Positions 8,468 to 17,021 are shown, counted from the first letter of the stretch. The stretch is DNA of 44,148 nt from an uncultured Azospirillum sp. (GCA_947383875.1 CANDEX010000004.1:1-44148); one strand, 5' to 3'. Program-made: numbers and translations. The notes: generated by a model not told the origin, from the sequence alone.

Positions 8468-8643
8468 ATTTATTCTCTCCAAAAGTTATATAGCCGATTG
8501 TTTTAATAGTTAGTCGCTAAATTGAGGATTACAACGTCTGATTTGAAGTAAAAAAGTTTTTTGTCAATAAAACCCTTATGGTATTTGGATTTATAATTGT
8601 TTTGTGGAATAATTCAGAAGCTATTTCTTGAAAGGCAAAACAA

Positions 8644-9342
8644 ATGTTTGGATTTAGAAAAAAGAAAAAATATCCTAAGGCGGGTGTGACGCATCCGTTG
8701 GCCAACAAACTTACCAGTAAAGGGAATAATCAGATTCAAATTGCGGATAATCAAAATATTGAAGTATTTGTTGTTGGTGCGAATAACAAGATTGTCATTG
8801 AACCCAGAGCGGGAGATATGTCAGGCAGAATCGGCATTTATGTTTATGGCGATAATAATCAGATTACGATTGGTAAAAATAATGTTTTTGAAGGTTTATT
8901 TATGATTGTCGGGCAAAATCATTATAATCACGGAAAATGTAATAATACCGTAGTGGCAATTGGTGATAATAATTCTTTTGGTTCTTTTGAGGTTGATATT
9001 TTGAACAGTCATTCGCGATTGCAGATAGGAAATGATTGTATGTTTTCAAAGGGGATAATTCTTTATCATACAGACGGGCATCCGGTTTTGGAGGTTGAAA
9101 GCGGTAAAATTCTGAACAAGGTAAGAGATATGATTATCGGAAATCACTGTTGGGTGGGGCGTAACGTAACGATTTTGAAAAATTGTTGTATTCCGGATGA
9201 TACGATAATTGGTTTTGGAGCGGTTGTGTCTTCTTCTTTTGCCGAACAACATACGGCTATTGCCGGGAATCCAGCTGTTGTTGTCAAAAAAGGTGTGACT
9301 TGGGCACAGCGTGCGGATGGTTATATTGAAAATGAGTTATAA
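8644..9342 (+). CDS. Left-handed beta-helix acyltransferase (hexapeptide repeat)
   Basis: A 232-residue protein with many hexapeptide-repeat turns of the form [I/V]-G-[D/N]-N-x-x, such as YVYGDNNQITIGKNN and VVAIGDNNSF, and a C-terminal catalytic-type segment with ILYHTDGHPV and MIIGNHCWVGRNVTILK. The latter is typical of CatB/maa-type O-acetyltransferases, where the His in YHTDGH would be the general base. A likely role is O-acetylation of a sugar, perhaps of a surface glycan. The N-terminus is unusually basic (FRKKKKYPK). The substrate cannot be told from sequence. The next feature downstream is tRNA-Met. Confidence 0.8.
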   Translation: MFGFRKKKKYPKAGVTHPLANKLTSKGNNQIQIADNQNIEVFVVGANNKIVIEPRAGDMSGRIGIYVYGDNNQITIGKNNVFEGLFMIVGQNHYNHGKCNNTVVAIGDNNSFGSFEVDILNSHSRLQIGNDCMFSKGIILYHTDGHPVLEVESGKILNKVRDMIIGNHCWVGRNVTILKNCCIPDDTIIGFGAVVSSSFAEQHTAIAGNPAVVVKKGVTWAQRADGYIENEL

Positions 9343-9369
9343 TTTTTTGCAAAGAAGAAAAAATAGTTA

Positions 9370-9398
9370 TTGACAATGGCATGAGAATTTATTATTAA
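9370..9398 (+). promoter_or_regulatory. Promoter of tRNA-Met
   Basis: TTGACA at 9370-9375, then 17 bases, then TATTAA at 9393-9398, 17 bases before the tRNA 5' end. Confidence 0.7.
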
Positions 9399-9414
9399 AT
9401 ACCACGAAGCCCAT

Positions 9415-9491
9415 GGCGGGGTAGCTCAGTTGGTTAGAGCGGTGGAATCATAATCCATGTGTCGGCGGTTCGAATCCGCCCCTCGCTACCA
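9415..9491 (+). tRNA. tRNA-Met (CAT anticodon), probably elongator
   Basis: A 77-nt cloverleaf. The acceptor stem GGCGGGG (9415-9421) pairs with CCTCGCT (9481-9487) using two G-U pairs. The anticodon stem GTGGA/TCCAT encloses the loop ATCATAA with anticodon CAT at 9449-9451. The T-arm is GGCGG TTCGAAT CCGCC, and CCA is encoded at 9489-9491. The closed first pair argues against initiator tRNA, and the body resembles alphaproteobacterial elongator Met. Ile with modified CAT is a remaining alternative. Confidence 0.9.
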
Positions 9492-9493
9492 AT

Positions 9494-9530
9494 AAAAAAT
9501 AACGCTCTCTTTTAGAGGGCGTTATTTTTT
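9494..9530 (+). terminator. Terminator after tRNA-Met
   Basis: AACGCTCTC (9501-9509) pairs with GAGGGCGTT (9515-9523) across a 5-nt loop and is followed by ATTTTTT. Confidence 0.85.
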
Positions 9531-9614
9531 ATTGAAATGAAGACAGGAGAAGGGGGGGCAAGGTTTGAAATGAGGAAGTGAGGGAAAGGTATGGAAGATA
9601 AGTTTAGAATAAAT

Positions 9615-9695
9615 ATGGAGAATTACATGATCATAAATCGAGATACATGGGATAGGAAGGAATATTTTGAACATTACCTTTCGGACAGAAATTAG
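9615..9695 (+). pseudogene. Remnant of a chloramphenicol-acetyltransferase-like gene (N-terminal 22-26 residues only)
   Basis: A tiny frame whose product from the second ATG (9627) reads MIINRDTWDRKEYFEHYLS before a stop at 9693-9695. The pattern of Trp, Arg-Lys-Glu, Phe and His-Tyr matches my memory of the extreme N-terminus of type A chloramphenicol acetyltransferases (xxWxRKExFxHYL). The ATG at 9627 has GGAG 6 bases upstream, so the start signals survive. The rest of the gene, including the catalytic His region, is gone; the next gene begins on the opposite strand at the stop. The family call rests on about 20 residues, so it is tentative. Confidence 0.45.
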
Positions 9696-10336
9696 AATTC
9701 ATTCTTATTTGTCAGACTATCATAGCGTTTGTGGATGCACTGAATGGCGGTTTTATGTACGCCAGGGGTGATATTATAATAAATAAATCTTCCATCTCTG
9801 CGACTGGTGACAAAGCCGTCATCGCGCAATCGTTTTAAATATTGCGAAACTTTGAGCTGCTGATTATCTGTGCCTTTGACAATATCAGTTACATTGCTTT
9901 CACCATTGAGTGTCAGATATTCCAAAATGCGCATTTTATCATAATTAGCGAATAGTTTAATTTGGTTTGCGACCATTCCGGTATAGTCTCGGGGTAATAT
10001 AGCTTTATAGCCGTCAGCCAGAAAGTAAAAATTGTCAGTCATATAGCCGAAGAGTTTTCTGATGCAGACAAAAATGCTTGCAGGGTATTCTTCATAGACA
10101 TTGTAGTAAATAAACAGACCGCGGCGTTCGGTTTTAACCAGATTAGCTTCACGGAGTTTTTTCAGGCTTTGGGAGACAATGACTTGCTCCTCGTTTAATG
10201 CTTTGGTTACAGCCGAGACAGAGGAGGCACCGTTGACATCCAAATATTCCAGAATGCGCAGCCGCAAAGGGTGGGCAATATAGCTTATCCCTTTTGCGGC
10301 TTTTTTCATAATTTCGACAGGCAATTGCTGAGGCAT
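9692..10336 (-). CDS. ArsR-type regulator with two winged-helix domains in one chain
   Basis: A 214-residue protein in which two ArsR-like winged helix-turn-helix domains are joined. Domain 1 spans about residues 15-80 (HPLRLRILEYLDVNG, then VSQSLKKLREANLVKTERRG, then IYYNV). Domain 2 spans about residues 128-192 (YDKMRILEYLTLNG, VSQYLKRLRDDGFVTSRRDG, IYYNI). The two are clearly internal duplicates. ArsR proteins normally dimerise to bind DNA, so this chain may bind as a self-contained pseudo-dimer. The classical ELCVC metal site is absent. It is the last of three closely spaced genes, 9 bases after the lipoprotein gene, and probably regulates that operon, but the signal it senses is unknown. 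Confidence 0.8.
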   Translation of the reverse strand: MPQQLPVEIMKKAAKGISYIAHPLRLRILEYLDVNGASSVSAVTKALNEEQVIVSQSLKKLREANLVKTERRGLFIYYNVYEEYPASIFVCIRKLFGYMTDNFYFLADGYKAILPRDYTGMVANQIKLFANYDKMRILEYLTLNGESNVTDIVKGTDNQQLKVSQYLKRLRDDGFVTSRRDGRFIYYNITPGVHKTAIQCIHKRYDSLTNKNEF

Positions 10337-10345
10337 GGCGTTGTT

Positions 10346-10708
10346 TTATTTTGTAAAGTTTGAAACCAGGCTGTCAAATTGCCGTGCGATGTTGGGTGAC
10401 CACCCCATCAGGTGATGATTGCCCATGCAGAACAACGGCGTTCCGATTTGGCGGCCTAGGTTGAATTTTTCAGCGCATTTAATGAATAGTTCATAGCCTT
10501 GGCGATTGGCGACGTTTACCATGGTTATTTGTAAATCCGGATGGTTTTGATTGATATATTTCAGGGCATCATGGCAATGAGGGCAAGAATTACTGTAAAA
10601 CAGATAAATTTTGTCGGCGGCGATTTCTTCTGTTGTTATGGGCTGGTGCTCTTTGCAGGCCGTCAACAGAGAAAAAACAGCGGCTATAATCAATAATATT
10701 TTTTTCAT
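10346..10708 (-). CDS. Small lipoprotein with thioredoxin/glutaredoxin-like CPHC motif
   Basis: A 120-residue protein with a lipoprotein signal (MKKILLIIAAVFSLLTAC, Cys 18 being the lipid site). A thioredoxin-like fold follows: IYLFYSNSCPHCHDALKYI with CPHC, the DsbA-type active site, then ITMVNVANRQGYELF and the cis-Pro segment IGTPLFCMGN. It should act in the periplasm as a thiol-disulfide oxidoreductase or sensor. The start at 10708 is chosen because AAGGAG precedes it and it begins the signal. It lies 10 bases after the upstream gene and 9 bases before the ArsR gene, so all three form one operon. Confidence 0.8.
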   Translation of the reverse strand: MKKILLIIAAVFSLLTACKEHQPITTEEIAADKIYLFYSNSCPHCHDALKYINQNHPDLQITMVNVANRQGYELFIKCAEKFNLGRQIGTPLFCMGNHHLMGWSPNIARQFDSLVSNFTK

Positions 10709-10718
10709 GATTGTCTCC

Positions 10719-11294
10719 TTATTCAATGCAACAGTCAACGGCTTTACGCACAAAGGCTTTCATTTTTGAAAGGGCACCTTCTTGATGCGGTGTTTCTGCT
10801 GGAGCGGTTTTGACGGTTTCATTAACTTTGGCGGTCAATTGTTTGACGTCTTCTACATTGTCTTTAACCCATTTGACATCGGCAATGTTCAGCATATTCA
10901 TGTTTAGTCCCCAGAACAGGCAATATAAATCGTATGCTTGGTTGAACAAATCATAAGCTACTTCTTTGTTGCCGAGGCTTTGCTGTTTGGTGCCGACTTC
11001 CATCAGTCGCATAGATGAGGCCAGGAGATGTTTGGAAATGCACCAGACTTCTCCCTCATAGCTGGGGATGATTTTCTGCATCAGATTTTTGCGTTTTTCG
11101 CGGACTTCTTCAATCAGGTCGTAGAAAGAATTTTTTCCGGTTTTGGCTCCGGAGAAAACCAAATGTTCTTCAATGCTAATCAAATTCATAATTGCGATTG
11201 TCAAATCCTGGTCAGAGGATAAGTCTTTAGGGTTGACTTTCTTGCCAGCATCAATTCTTTCTACAAATTCTTTCACATTTTTAGCTTTTTCCAT
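10719..11294 (-). CDS. Unknown helical protein, first gene of the CPHC-lipoprotein/ArsR operon
   Basis: A 191-residue, soluble, mostly helical protein with no family I recognise. It starts MEKAKNVKEFVERI, has a central pair of helices rich in Met, Leu and aromatic residues (KHLLASSMRLMEVG, YDLYCLFWGLNMNML) and a charged linker with TAPAETPHQEG. It ends in RKAVDCCIE, a vicinal Cys pair at the very C-terminus. Such a pair could be redox active or metal binding, which would fit its partner with a CPHC site, but this is inference. GGAG lies 7 bases before the ATG. Confidence 0.65.
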   Translation of the reverse strand: MEKAKNVKEFVERIDAGKKVNPKDLSSDQDLTIAIMNLISIEEHLVFSGAKTGKNSFYDLIEEVREKRKNLMQKIIPSYEGEVWCISKHLLASSMRLMEVGTKQQSLGNKEVAYDLFNQAYDLYCLFWGLNMNMLNIADVKWVKDNVEDVKQLTAKVNETVKTAPAETPHQEGALSKMKAFVRKAVDCCIE

Positions 11295-11420
11295 TTGTTA
11301 TCTCCATTTTTTGTTATCTATTATAAATTATATATAGTATAAACTCTATGTATTTTAAGTGTCAAGTGTTTATTGAAGTTTTATACTTTATTATTATATA
11401 TCCCAGTGTGGGAGAATAAT

Positions 11421-12623
11421 ATGCAGAAGAAAAGAATTAAAACTTATGATTTGGGCTTGTTAAGCGTAACCTCTTTGGGAATCGGTTCAGTTGTCGGTGC
11501 CGGGATATTTGCTTTGTTGGGGCAGGTTATTCTTGATGCCGGAAGCTGGACCTATTGGGCGTTTATTATTGCAGGTACGGCAGCTTTGTTTTCAGGCTAT
11601 TCTTATGGTGAATTAGCGGCGAGGTATCCTGTTTCCGGCGGTTTGACAAGCTATTTTCATCTGGCGTTTCCCTCCAAATGGATATCCGGAGGGATGTCTT
11701 TGGTTTATGTGCTGACTTCGGCAGTTTCGATTTCCATGATGGCCAAATCTTTTGGTATTTATTTTGCGGATTTGTTGAAAAATACAGATTATAGTTGGAT
11801 TACAGTGAACGAATTTGCTGCGGCGTTAATTGTCGGTTTGGCCTTTTTGAATATGATGAATGCAGATGATGTGGGGCGCGCCGAAATTTTTTTGGTAGCG
11901 ATAAAAGTAATTGTTTTGTCGACACTTATCGGAGCGGCTGTTTATCATGAAGATTTACGTCTGAACAATATATTGCCGTCGCCGTCGGTGATGAATTTTT
12001 GGGGGGCGATCGGCGTGACCTTTTTTGCTTATGCAGGTTATGGGGTTATTACTAATGCTGCAGCTGATGTTCAACATCCCAAACAGACAATTCGCTTAGC
12101 TATATTTATTACCATTCTGGCCGTGATGGCTTTGTATATTGCGTTGGCTTATGTGGTTATGCATTATATTCCGCAAGCTGATTTGGTCGTCGATGCCGAT
12201 ACGGCCGTTGCCATCGTGGCTGATAAGTTATTGGGAAAATGGGGATACGGATTGATTTATTTTGGGGCTGTTATGGCTTTTATTTCCGGTATTAATGCAA
12301 CGTTTTTCAGTATCTTTCGTATATCCCACTCGTTGGCTGAACAAGGTGTATTGCCTAAATTATACCGTAAACAGTTTTGGCGCAGAGGAACTTACGGCAA
12401 TTTGCTGACATCGACGTTAATTTTGCTGGCCGCCGTGTTTATGGATTTTACTTCGATTGTCAATTTATCAAGCGGAGCTTATTTGCTTAGTTATTTGGGA
12501 ATTTTTGCGGCCAACTGGCATTTGCGCCGTGAAACAAAATCATCTCCAACGGTTATCATTATCGGTTTTGGATTAATGCTGTTTATTTTGACGGCGTTTA
12601 TCGCCAGTATTGTTACGAAATAA
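11421..12623 (+). CDS. APC family amino acid permease
   Basis: A 400-residue inner-membrane transporter with about 12 hydrophobic segments. The first is led by LGIGSVVGAGIFALLG, the helix-1 substrate-binding turn of the amino acid-polyamine-organocation superfamily. FFAYAGYGVITNAAADVQHPKQTI is the conserved helix-6 to loop region. It probably imports an amino acid or exchanges one, with the substrate unknown. The start at 11421 is chosen because GGGAG lies 6-7 bases before it; the frame is open 48 bases further upstream without a ribosome binding site. Confidence 0.85.
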   Translation: MQKKRIKTYDLGLLSVTSLGIGSVVGAGIFALLGQVILDAGSWTYWAFIIAGTAALFSGYSYGELAARYPVSGGLTSYFHLAFPSKWISGGMSLVYVLTSAVSISMMAKSFGIYFADLLKNTDYSWITVNEFAAALIVGLAFLNMMNADDVGRAEIFLVAIKVIVLSTLIGAAVYHEDLRLNNILPSPSVMNFWGAIGVTFFAYAGYGVITNAAADVQHPKQTIRLAIFITILAVMALYIALAYVVMHYIPQADLVVDADTAVAIVADKLLGKWGYGLIYFGAVMAFISGINATFFSIFRISHSLAEQGVLPKLYRKQFWRRGTYGNLLTSTLILLAAVFMDFTSIVNLSSGAYLLSYLGIFAANWHLRRETKSSPTVIIIGFGLMLFILTAFIASIVTK

Positions 12624-12625
12624 GT

Positions 12626-12654
12626 AAAAAAATACCCTTCACACTGAAGGGTAT
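12626..12654 (-). terminator. Terminator of the first BOF gene
   Basis: A 10-bp stem, ATACCCTTCA (12632-12641) with TGAAGGGTAT (12645-12654). The A-run at 12626-12631 gives the U-tract on the minus strand. Confidence 0.8.
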
Positions 12655-12665
12655 AGAAAAGGTCA

Positions 12666-13040
12666 TTATTTCTGAGCCGGGACTTTTTGAATGAAGTCAA
12701 CTTCAATTTTGGTGGGTTTGGTCCAACTTTTATCAACTTCGCCTTGGATTTGAACAACATCGTCTTTGCCAACGGTGACGCCGTTCCAGTCTTCATCGTC
12801 GATTTCGATTTTTATGGTTCCGGTCTGGTCTTGGAAAGTATATTTTTCATGGCCGATTTTAGCGATAATTTTTCCCTGCATGGTGACGTAACTGTCATCC
12901 GGAAGATTATTGATTTGTTCGACAAGGGTAATGTTGGCTGTTTCCATATTGCCGGTATAGCCACCGGTTTTAAATTGAGCCTGAGCAGATGCCGAGAAGA
13001 CCAAGGCAGAGAGGCAAGCTAATAAAAAAGTGTTTTTCAT
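12666..13040 (-). CDS. Periplasmic BOF (OB-fold) protein, YgiW/YdeI-like, copy 1
   Basis: A 124-residue exported protein with a signal peptide ending ASAQA and one OB-fold of the bacterial BOF type. Hallmarks are DDSYVTMQGKIIAKIG, HEKYTFQDQTGTIKIEID and VQIQGEVDK, as in YgiW and YdeI, which are linked to stress tolerance in enterobacteria. The binding partner is unknown. AAGGAG precedes the ATG. It lies directly downstream of a paralogue at 13117-13500 that has its own terminator. Confidence 0.85.
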   Translation of the reverse strand: MKNTFLLACLSALVFSASAQAQFKTGGYTGNMETANITLVEQINNLPDDSYVTMQGKIIAKIGHEKYTFQDQTGTIKIEIDDEDWNGVTVGKDDVVQIQGEVDKSWTKPTKIEVDFIQKVPAQK

Positions 13041-13057
13041 CTAGAGTCTCCTTAATA

Positions 13058-13088
13058 TAAAAAATCCTGACCATTTATGATCAGGATT
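13058..13088 (-). terminator. Terminator of the second BOF gene
   Basis: AATCCTGA (13063-13070) pairs with TCAGGATT (13081-13088). The A-run just left of it is the U-tract on the minus strand. It separates the two BOF genes. Confidence 0.7.
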
Positions 13089-13116
13089 AATATAATCGTT
13101 TTTCAGAATAAGGCAA

Positions 13117-13500
13117 TTAATTATTTGCTGCTGCAATGTTTTTCATTTCAGGAGCAACTTTGCTGATGGTATCGACATCAATTTCAAAAGATGTCCAGCC
13201 TTTGTCAACCTCTCCTTGAATTTCTACCAAATCGGCAGGCGTCACGTCAACACCGTCCCAGTCGTCATCATCAATTTCAATGGTGATGCTGCCGGTTTTG
13301 TCTTGGAAAGTGTATTTTTCATCGCCGATTTTATTGATGATATTGCCTTGCAGGACGACATAAGCATCATCGCCAAGATTTTGGGCTTCTTCAATGGTAA
13401 TAACATTAACTTCTTTGAAACCGCCTTTGGAATCTTCAGCCATTGCCGGTGTTGCTGCGGCAACCAAGCCGGCTGCCAAAAGTAAATTGAACTTGTTCAT
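13117..13500 (-). CDS. Periplasmic BOF (OB-fold) protein, YgiW/YdeI-like, copy 2
   Basis: A 127-residue exported protein with a signal peptide ending TPAMA. It has the same OB-fold marks as its neighbour: VVLQGNIINKIGDEKYTFQ, KTGSITIEIDDDDWDG and VEIQGEVDKGW. It is clearly a tandem paralogue; the cores align without gaps and differ mainly at the ends. GGAG lies 7 bases before the ATG. Both copies have an acidic patch in the DDxDW loop, which may bind a cation or a basic partner; this is inference. Confidence 0.85.
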   Translation of the reverse strand: MNKFNLLLAAGLVAAATPAMAEDSKGGFKEVNVITIEEAQNLGDDAYVVLQGNIINKIGDEKYTFQDKTGSITIEIDDDDWDGVDVTPADLVEIQGEVDKGWTSFEIDVDTISKVAPEMKNIAAANN

Positions 13501-13580
13501 ATTGCTTCTCCGCTGTTTTATTGTTACGGAGACATATGTAGTGCCGAATCTTCGGATTTAAATAGATATTTGTGATAAAG

Positions 13581-15881
13581 TTATGCTTTTCTCACATAGT
13601 CTTTGTGTAGTTTTTTGTGGCCGTAGTTGTCGAACATGATTTCCAACTTATTGCCATCGACAGCGATAATTTTACCATAGCCGAAGCTTTGATGGCAGAC
13701 TCTCGTGCCGATAAGACCGGCAGGCGATGGGCTGCGATATTCAGGTTCAGGTGCATAACTGTAACGATTGCTGTCGTTATATTCTTGAGAGGCGGCTTCT
13801 TTTTTCTTTGTATACCACGGACGATATGAAGAGCCGGATTCATAGGTGTTGCCGTAACCACCGCCATAAAAGTTATTAACCCTGTTATGAATGTCAATAT
13901 TTGACGGGGGAAGCTCATTAATAAAGCGGGAAGGGATGTTGTTTTGCCATTGTCCATAGACTCTGCGATTCAGGGCCGTGAGGATGTAAAGTTGTTGTCT
14001 GGCTCGTGTTATGGCAACATAAGCCAGGCGGCGTTCTTCTTCCAGAGCTGTGGTTCCGCCTTCATCTAAACTGCGTTGATGCGGAAACAGTCCTTCTTCC
14101 CAGCCGGGAAGGAAGACAATGTCAAATTCCAGACCTTTGGCTGAATGGAGTGTGATAAGCATAACTTTGTTGGTGTCTAACGCATCATTGTTGTCCATTA
14201 CCAAGCTGACGTGTTCCATAAATTCGGCTAAAGACGGATATTTTTCATGGTCACTCAACACGCTGACTAATTCTTTGAGGTTTTCTAAACGGCCGCGGGC
14301 TTCTTCAGTGTTTTCTTGTTTGAGCATATCGCGGTATCCGGAATCTTCTAAGATCTGATCCGCCACATCGTCTGGGGTAACGGCTTGTAAAGCTTGACGC
14401 CATTGATTAAATTTATCTGTTAGGTCAGCCAGTCCGGTTTTGGCTTTTCCGGAAAGGGAGCCCTCCGCTACCATTTTTTCAACGGCCATATAAAGCGAAA
14501 TGCCGTTGTTGCGTGCTGTTTCTCGCAGTTTTTCCAAAGCTTTGGCTCCGACACCTCTGGTCGGTTTGTTAATAATGCGCTCTAAGGCTAAGTCATCATG
14601 AGGTTGTAGGACAACACGAAAGTAAGCCAGAGCATCCCTAATTTCAGCGCGTTCATAGAATTTAGGGCCGCCAATGACCTGATATGGAATAGCTTCTGCA
14701 ATGAATTTTTCTTCAAATTCCCGTGTTTGAAAGGCAGTACGCACCAAAACAGCCATTTGCGAATAATCATTGCCGCTGCGACGTAAGTTTTCGATTTCTT
14801 CAACCACATATTTGGCTTCGTCTTCACCGCTGTATACGCTGGTTACGTTAATTTTGGAATTATCACAATTCATGGCCGGACTGTTTTCGGCAACTTTAAG
14901 TGTTTTTCCCAGACGCCCGGTGTTATGGCTGATGAGGGAAGATGCTGCTGCCAGAATGTTTGCCGTTGAACGATAATTGCGTTCCAGACGAATGGTTTGA
15001 CAGTCAGGAAAGTCTTTTTCAAAACGCAGAATATTTTCAATTTCAGCACCGCGCCAGGAATAAATAGATTGGTCATCATCGCCGACACAGCAGAGATTGC
15101 GGCTTTTTTGCGATAACAGGCGCAGGAATAAATATTGAGTAACGTTGGTGTCTTGATACTCGTCTACCATGATATATTTAAAGCGGTTCTGGTAGCTTTC
15201 CAAAATATCGGGATTAGAGAGCAAAATATTTAGCGCGTAAAGCAAGATATCGCCAAAATCAACACAGTTTAGTTCCAGTAGACGTTGTTGGTAGCGTTGA
15301 TAGATCTCGGTTAAAATGTTTGATTTGTATTCTCCTTGCAGTTTTTCAACCGTCATTCCTTTGTCTTTCCAACGCTGGATGCGGTCAATAATTGCTTGTG
15401 GCGGATATTTTTTATCATCAACGCCCATGGTTTCGCAAATTTGTTTGACAACACGTTTTTGGTCGTCCGTATCAAGGATAGTGAAGTTTGAATGCAAGCC
15501 GACCAATTCGGCATGACTGCGCAGAATTTTTACGCAAATGCTGTGAAATGTTCCCAGCCAGACGGAATTGGCAACATCTCCAATCATCTTTTGGACGCGG
15601 TCTTTCATTTCTCTGGCAGCGCGGTTGGTGAACGTTACGACCAGACAATTCCACGGATTAGCTTTCATGTTAGCCAGAATATAAGCCAGACGTGTGGTCA
15701 GAACTTTGGTTTTTCCCGTGCCGGCACCCGAGAGAACCAAAACCGGACCTTCGGTGGTTTGAACGGCGAGTTTTTGTTCGGGGTTTAATTGGTCAAGCCA
15801 GGAGAAAGTCGGCATTAATGCTGCGGTGTTGTTGTAAACCGGGGCTGCGTTGCTGTCATCTAAATTGAAAATGTCGTCCAT
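13581..15881 (-). CDS. uvrD: UvrD/PcrA-type superfamily 1A DNA helicase
   Basis: A 766-residue 3'-5' DNA helicase for nucleotide excision and mismatch repair. It shows the Q-motif LNPEQKLAVQT, Walker A SGAGTGKT, motif Ia VTFTNRAAREM, Walker B VDEYQDTN, motif III DDDQSIYSWRGA, motif IV RLERNYRST, motif V TLHSAKGLEFD and motif VI EEERRLAYVAITRA. The C-terminus carries the PcrA/UvrD Tudor-like domain (GTRVCHQSFGYGKIIAVDG). The ATG at 15881 is used because it starts a normal-length protein; only a weak AAGAAG site precedes it. It is divergent from the moxR gene. PcrA and UvrD are not separable here. Confidence 0.9.
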   Translation of the reverse strand: MDDIFNLDDSNAAPVYNNTAALMPTFSWLDQLNPEQKLAVQTTEGPVLVLSGAGTGKTKVLTTRLAYILANMKANPWNCLVVTFTNRAAREMKDRVQKMIGDVANSVWLGTFHSICVKILRSHAELVGLHSNFTILDTDDQKRVVKQICETMGVDDKKYPPQAIIDRIQRWKDKGMTVEKLQGEYKSNILTEIYQRYQQRLLELNCVDFGDILLYALNILLSNPDILESYQNRFKYIMVDEYQDTNVTQYLFLRLLSQKSRNLCCVGDDDQSIYSWRGAEIENILRFEKDFPDCQTIRLERNYRSTANILAAASSLISHNTGRLGKTLKVAENSPAMNCDNSKINVTSVYSGEDEAKYVVEEIENLRRSGNDYSQMAVLVRTAFQTREFEEKFIAEAIPYQVIGGPKFYERAEIRDALAYFRVVLQPHDDLALERIINKPTRGVGAKALEKLRETARNNGISLYMAVEKMVAEGSLSGKAKTGLADLTDKFNQWRQALQAVTPDDVADQILEDSGYRDMLKQENTEEARGRLENLKELVSVLSDHEKYPSLAEFMEHVSLVMDNNDALDTNKVMLITLHSAKGLEFDIVFLPGWEEGLFPHQRSLDEGGTTALEEERRLAYVAITRARQQLYILTALNRRVYGQWQNNIPSRFINELPPSNIDIHNRVNNFYGGGYGNTYESGSSYRPWYTKKKEAASQEYNDSNRYSYAPEPEYRSPSPAGLIGTRVCHQSFGYGKIIAVDGNKLEIMFDNYGHKKLHKDYVRKA

Positions 15882-16019
15882 TGTTTTACTTCTTGTTTTT
15901 TTCTTCTTTAGCCCATATATATAATAATATTGAAGTGATTGCAAAGGAGTTTTTTTAATTATGCCGAGGAGACATTTCCGATGGTATTATACAGCAATTT
16001 TAGAGATAAGGATGTGGGG

Positions 16020-16982
16020 ATGAGTGACATACGAAATAAAATTATCGGGCTGAAAAATTATTTGGAAACGAAGATTATCGGCCAGGAAGAATTGGTGCGT
16101 AAGCTGATTGTGACAATGCTGGCTGATGGGCATGCATTGGTGGAAGGTGCACCTGGTTTGGCGAAAACAAAAGCCATAAAGACTCTCTCGGAGTGTATTA
16201 CTGCCAGATATAATCGTATTCAATTTACGCCGGACTTGTTGCCGTCGGATGTTACCGGCAGTGAGATTTATGTTGCCGCCAAAGGGGAGTTTGAATTTCG
16301 CAAAGGTCCGGTTTTTGCGAATTTGATTTTGGCCGATGAAATTAACCGTGCGCCGGCGAAAGTTCAGTCCGCTTTGCTGGAGGCTATGGCTGAACGTCAG
16401 GTCAGTGTCGGAGGAAAAAGATATCTATTGCCGGAACTGTTTATGGTGATGGCAACGCAAAATCCGATTGAACATGAAGGAACTTATAATCTTCCGGAAG
16501 CGCAACTTGACCGTTTTTTGATGTTTATTAAGATTGATCAGCCGGATGCCGAATCGGAAAAGAAAATTTTGCAATTGGTTAGGGGAGAGGTTGCTAAAAC
16601 GGCGTCTGCTAAATTTACGCCGTTGGCGATTGAAGATGTTTTGGCGGCTCGTCAGGATGTTCTTAACGTTCACATGAGTGAGGCCATTGAAGAATATCTG
16701 GTACAGTTGATTGTTGCGACCCGTCATCCGGAAAAATATGATGCTAAACTGGCAGGACAGGTTCTCTATGGAGCCAGTCCGCGAGCGACTATTGCTTTGG
16801 ATCGTTGTGCGAAAATCAATGCATGGCTTGACGGTCGTGATTTTGTGACCCCGGAAGATATTCATGCCGTTATTTATGATATTTTGCGCCATAGAATTAT
16901 TTTGACGTTTGAAGCTCAGGCTGAAGGTGTTACGACGGATGGAATTATCAATGCGTTGCTTCGCGTTGTTCCTTTGCCATAA
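16020..16982 (+). CDS. MoxR family AAA+ ATPase
   Basis: A 320-residue AAA+ ATPase of the MoxR type, a chaperone-like machine that usually works with VWA-domain partners. It shows Walker A EGAPGLAKT, Walker B LILADEINRAPAKVQ, sensor 1 MVMATQNPIEHEGTYNLPE and the arginine-finger segment EAQLDRFL. The lid has GASPRATIAL. The start at 16020 is chosen because AAGGA lies 7 bases upstream and the protein then begins at the family's usual place; an ATG at 15981 with AGGAG 9 bases upstream is an alternative. The DUF58 gene follows after 39 bases, the classic pairing. Confidence 0.85.
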   Translation: MSDIRNKIIGLKNYLETKIIGQEELVRKLIVTMLADGHALVEGAPGLAKTKAIKTLSECITARYNRIQFTPDLLPSDVTGSEIYVAAKGEFEFRKGPVFANLILADEINRAPAKVQSALLEAMAERQVSVGGKRYLLPELFMVMATQNPIEHEGTYNLPEAQLDRFLMFIKIDQPDAESEKKILQLVRGEVAKTASAKFTPLAIEDVLAARQDVLNVHMSEAIEEYLVQLIVATRHPEKYDAKLAGQVLYGASPRATIALDRCAKINAWLDGRDFVTPEDIHAVIYDILRHRIILTFEAQAEGVTTDGIINALLRVVPLP

Positions 16983-17021
16983 ATAAAGCAGCTTTATTGT
17001 TGAATGCAAACAGGTGAATAA

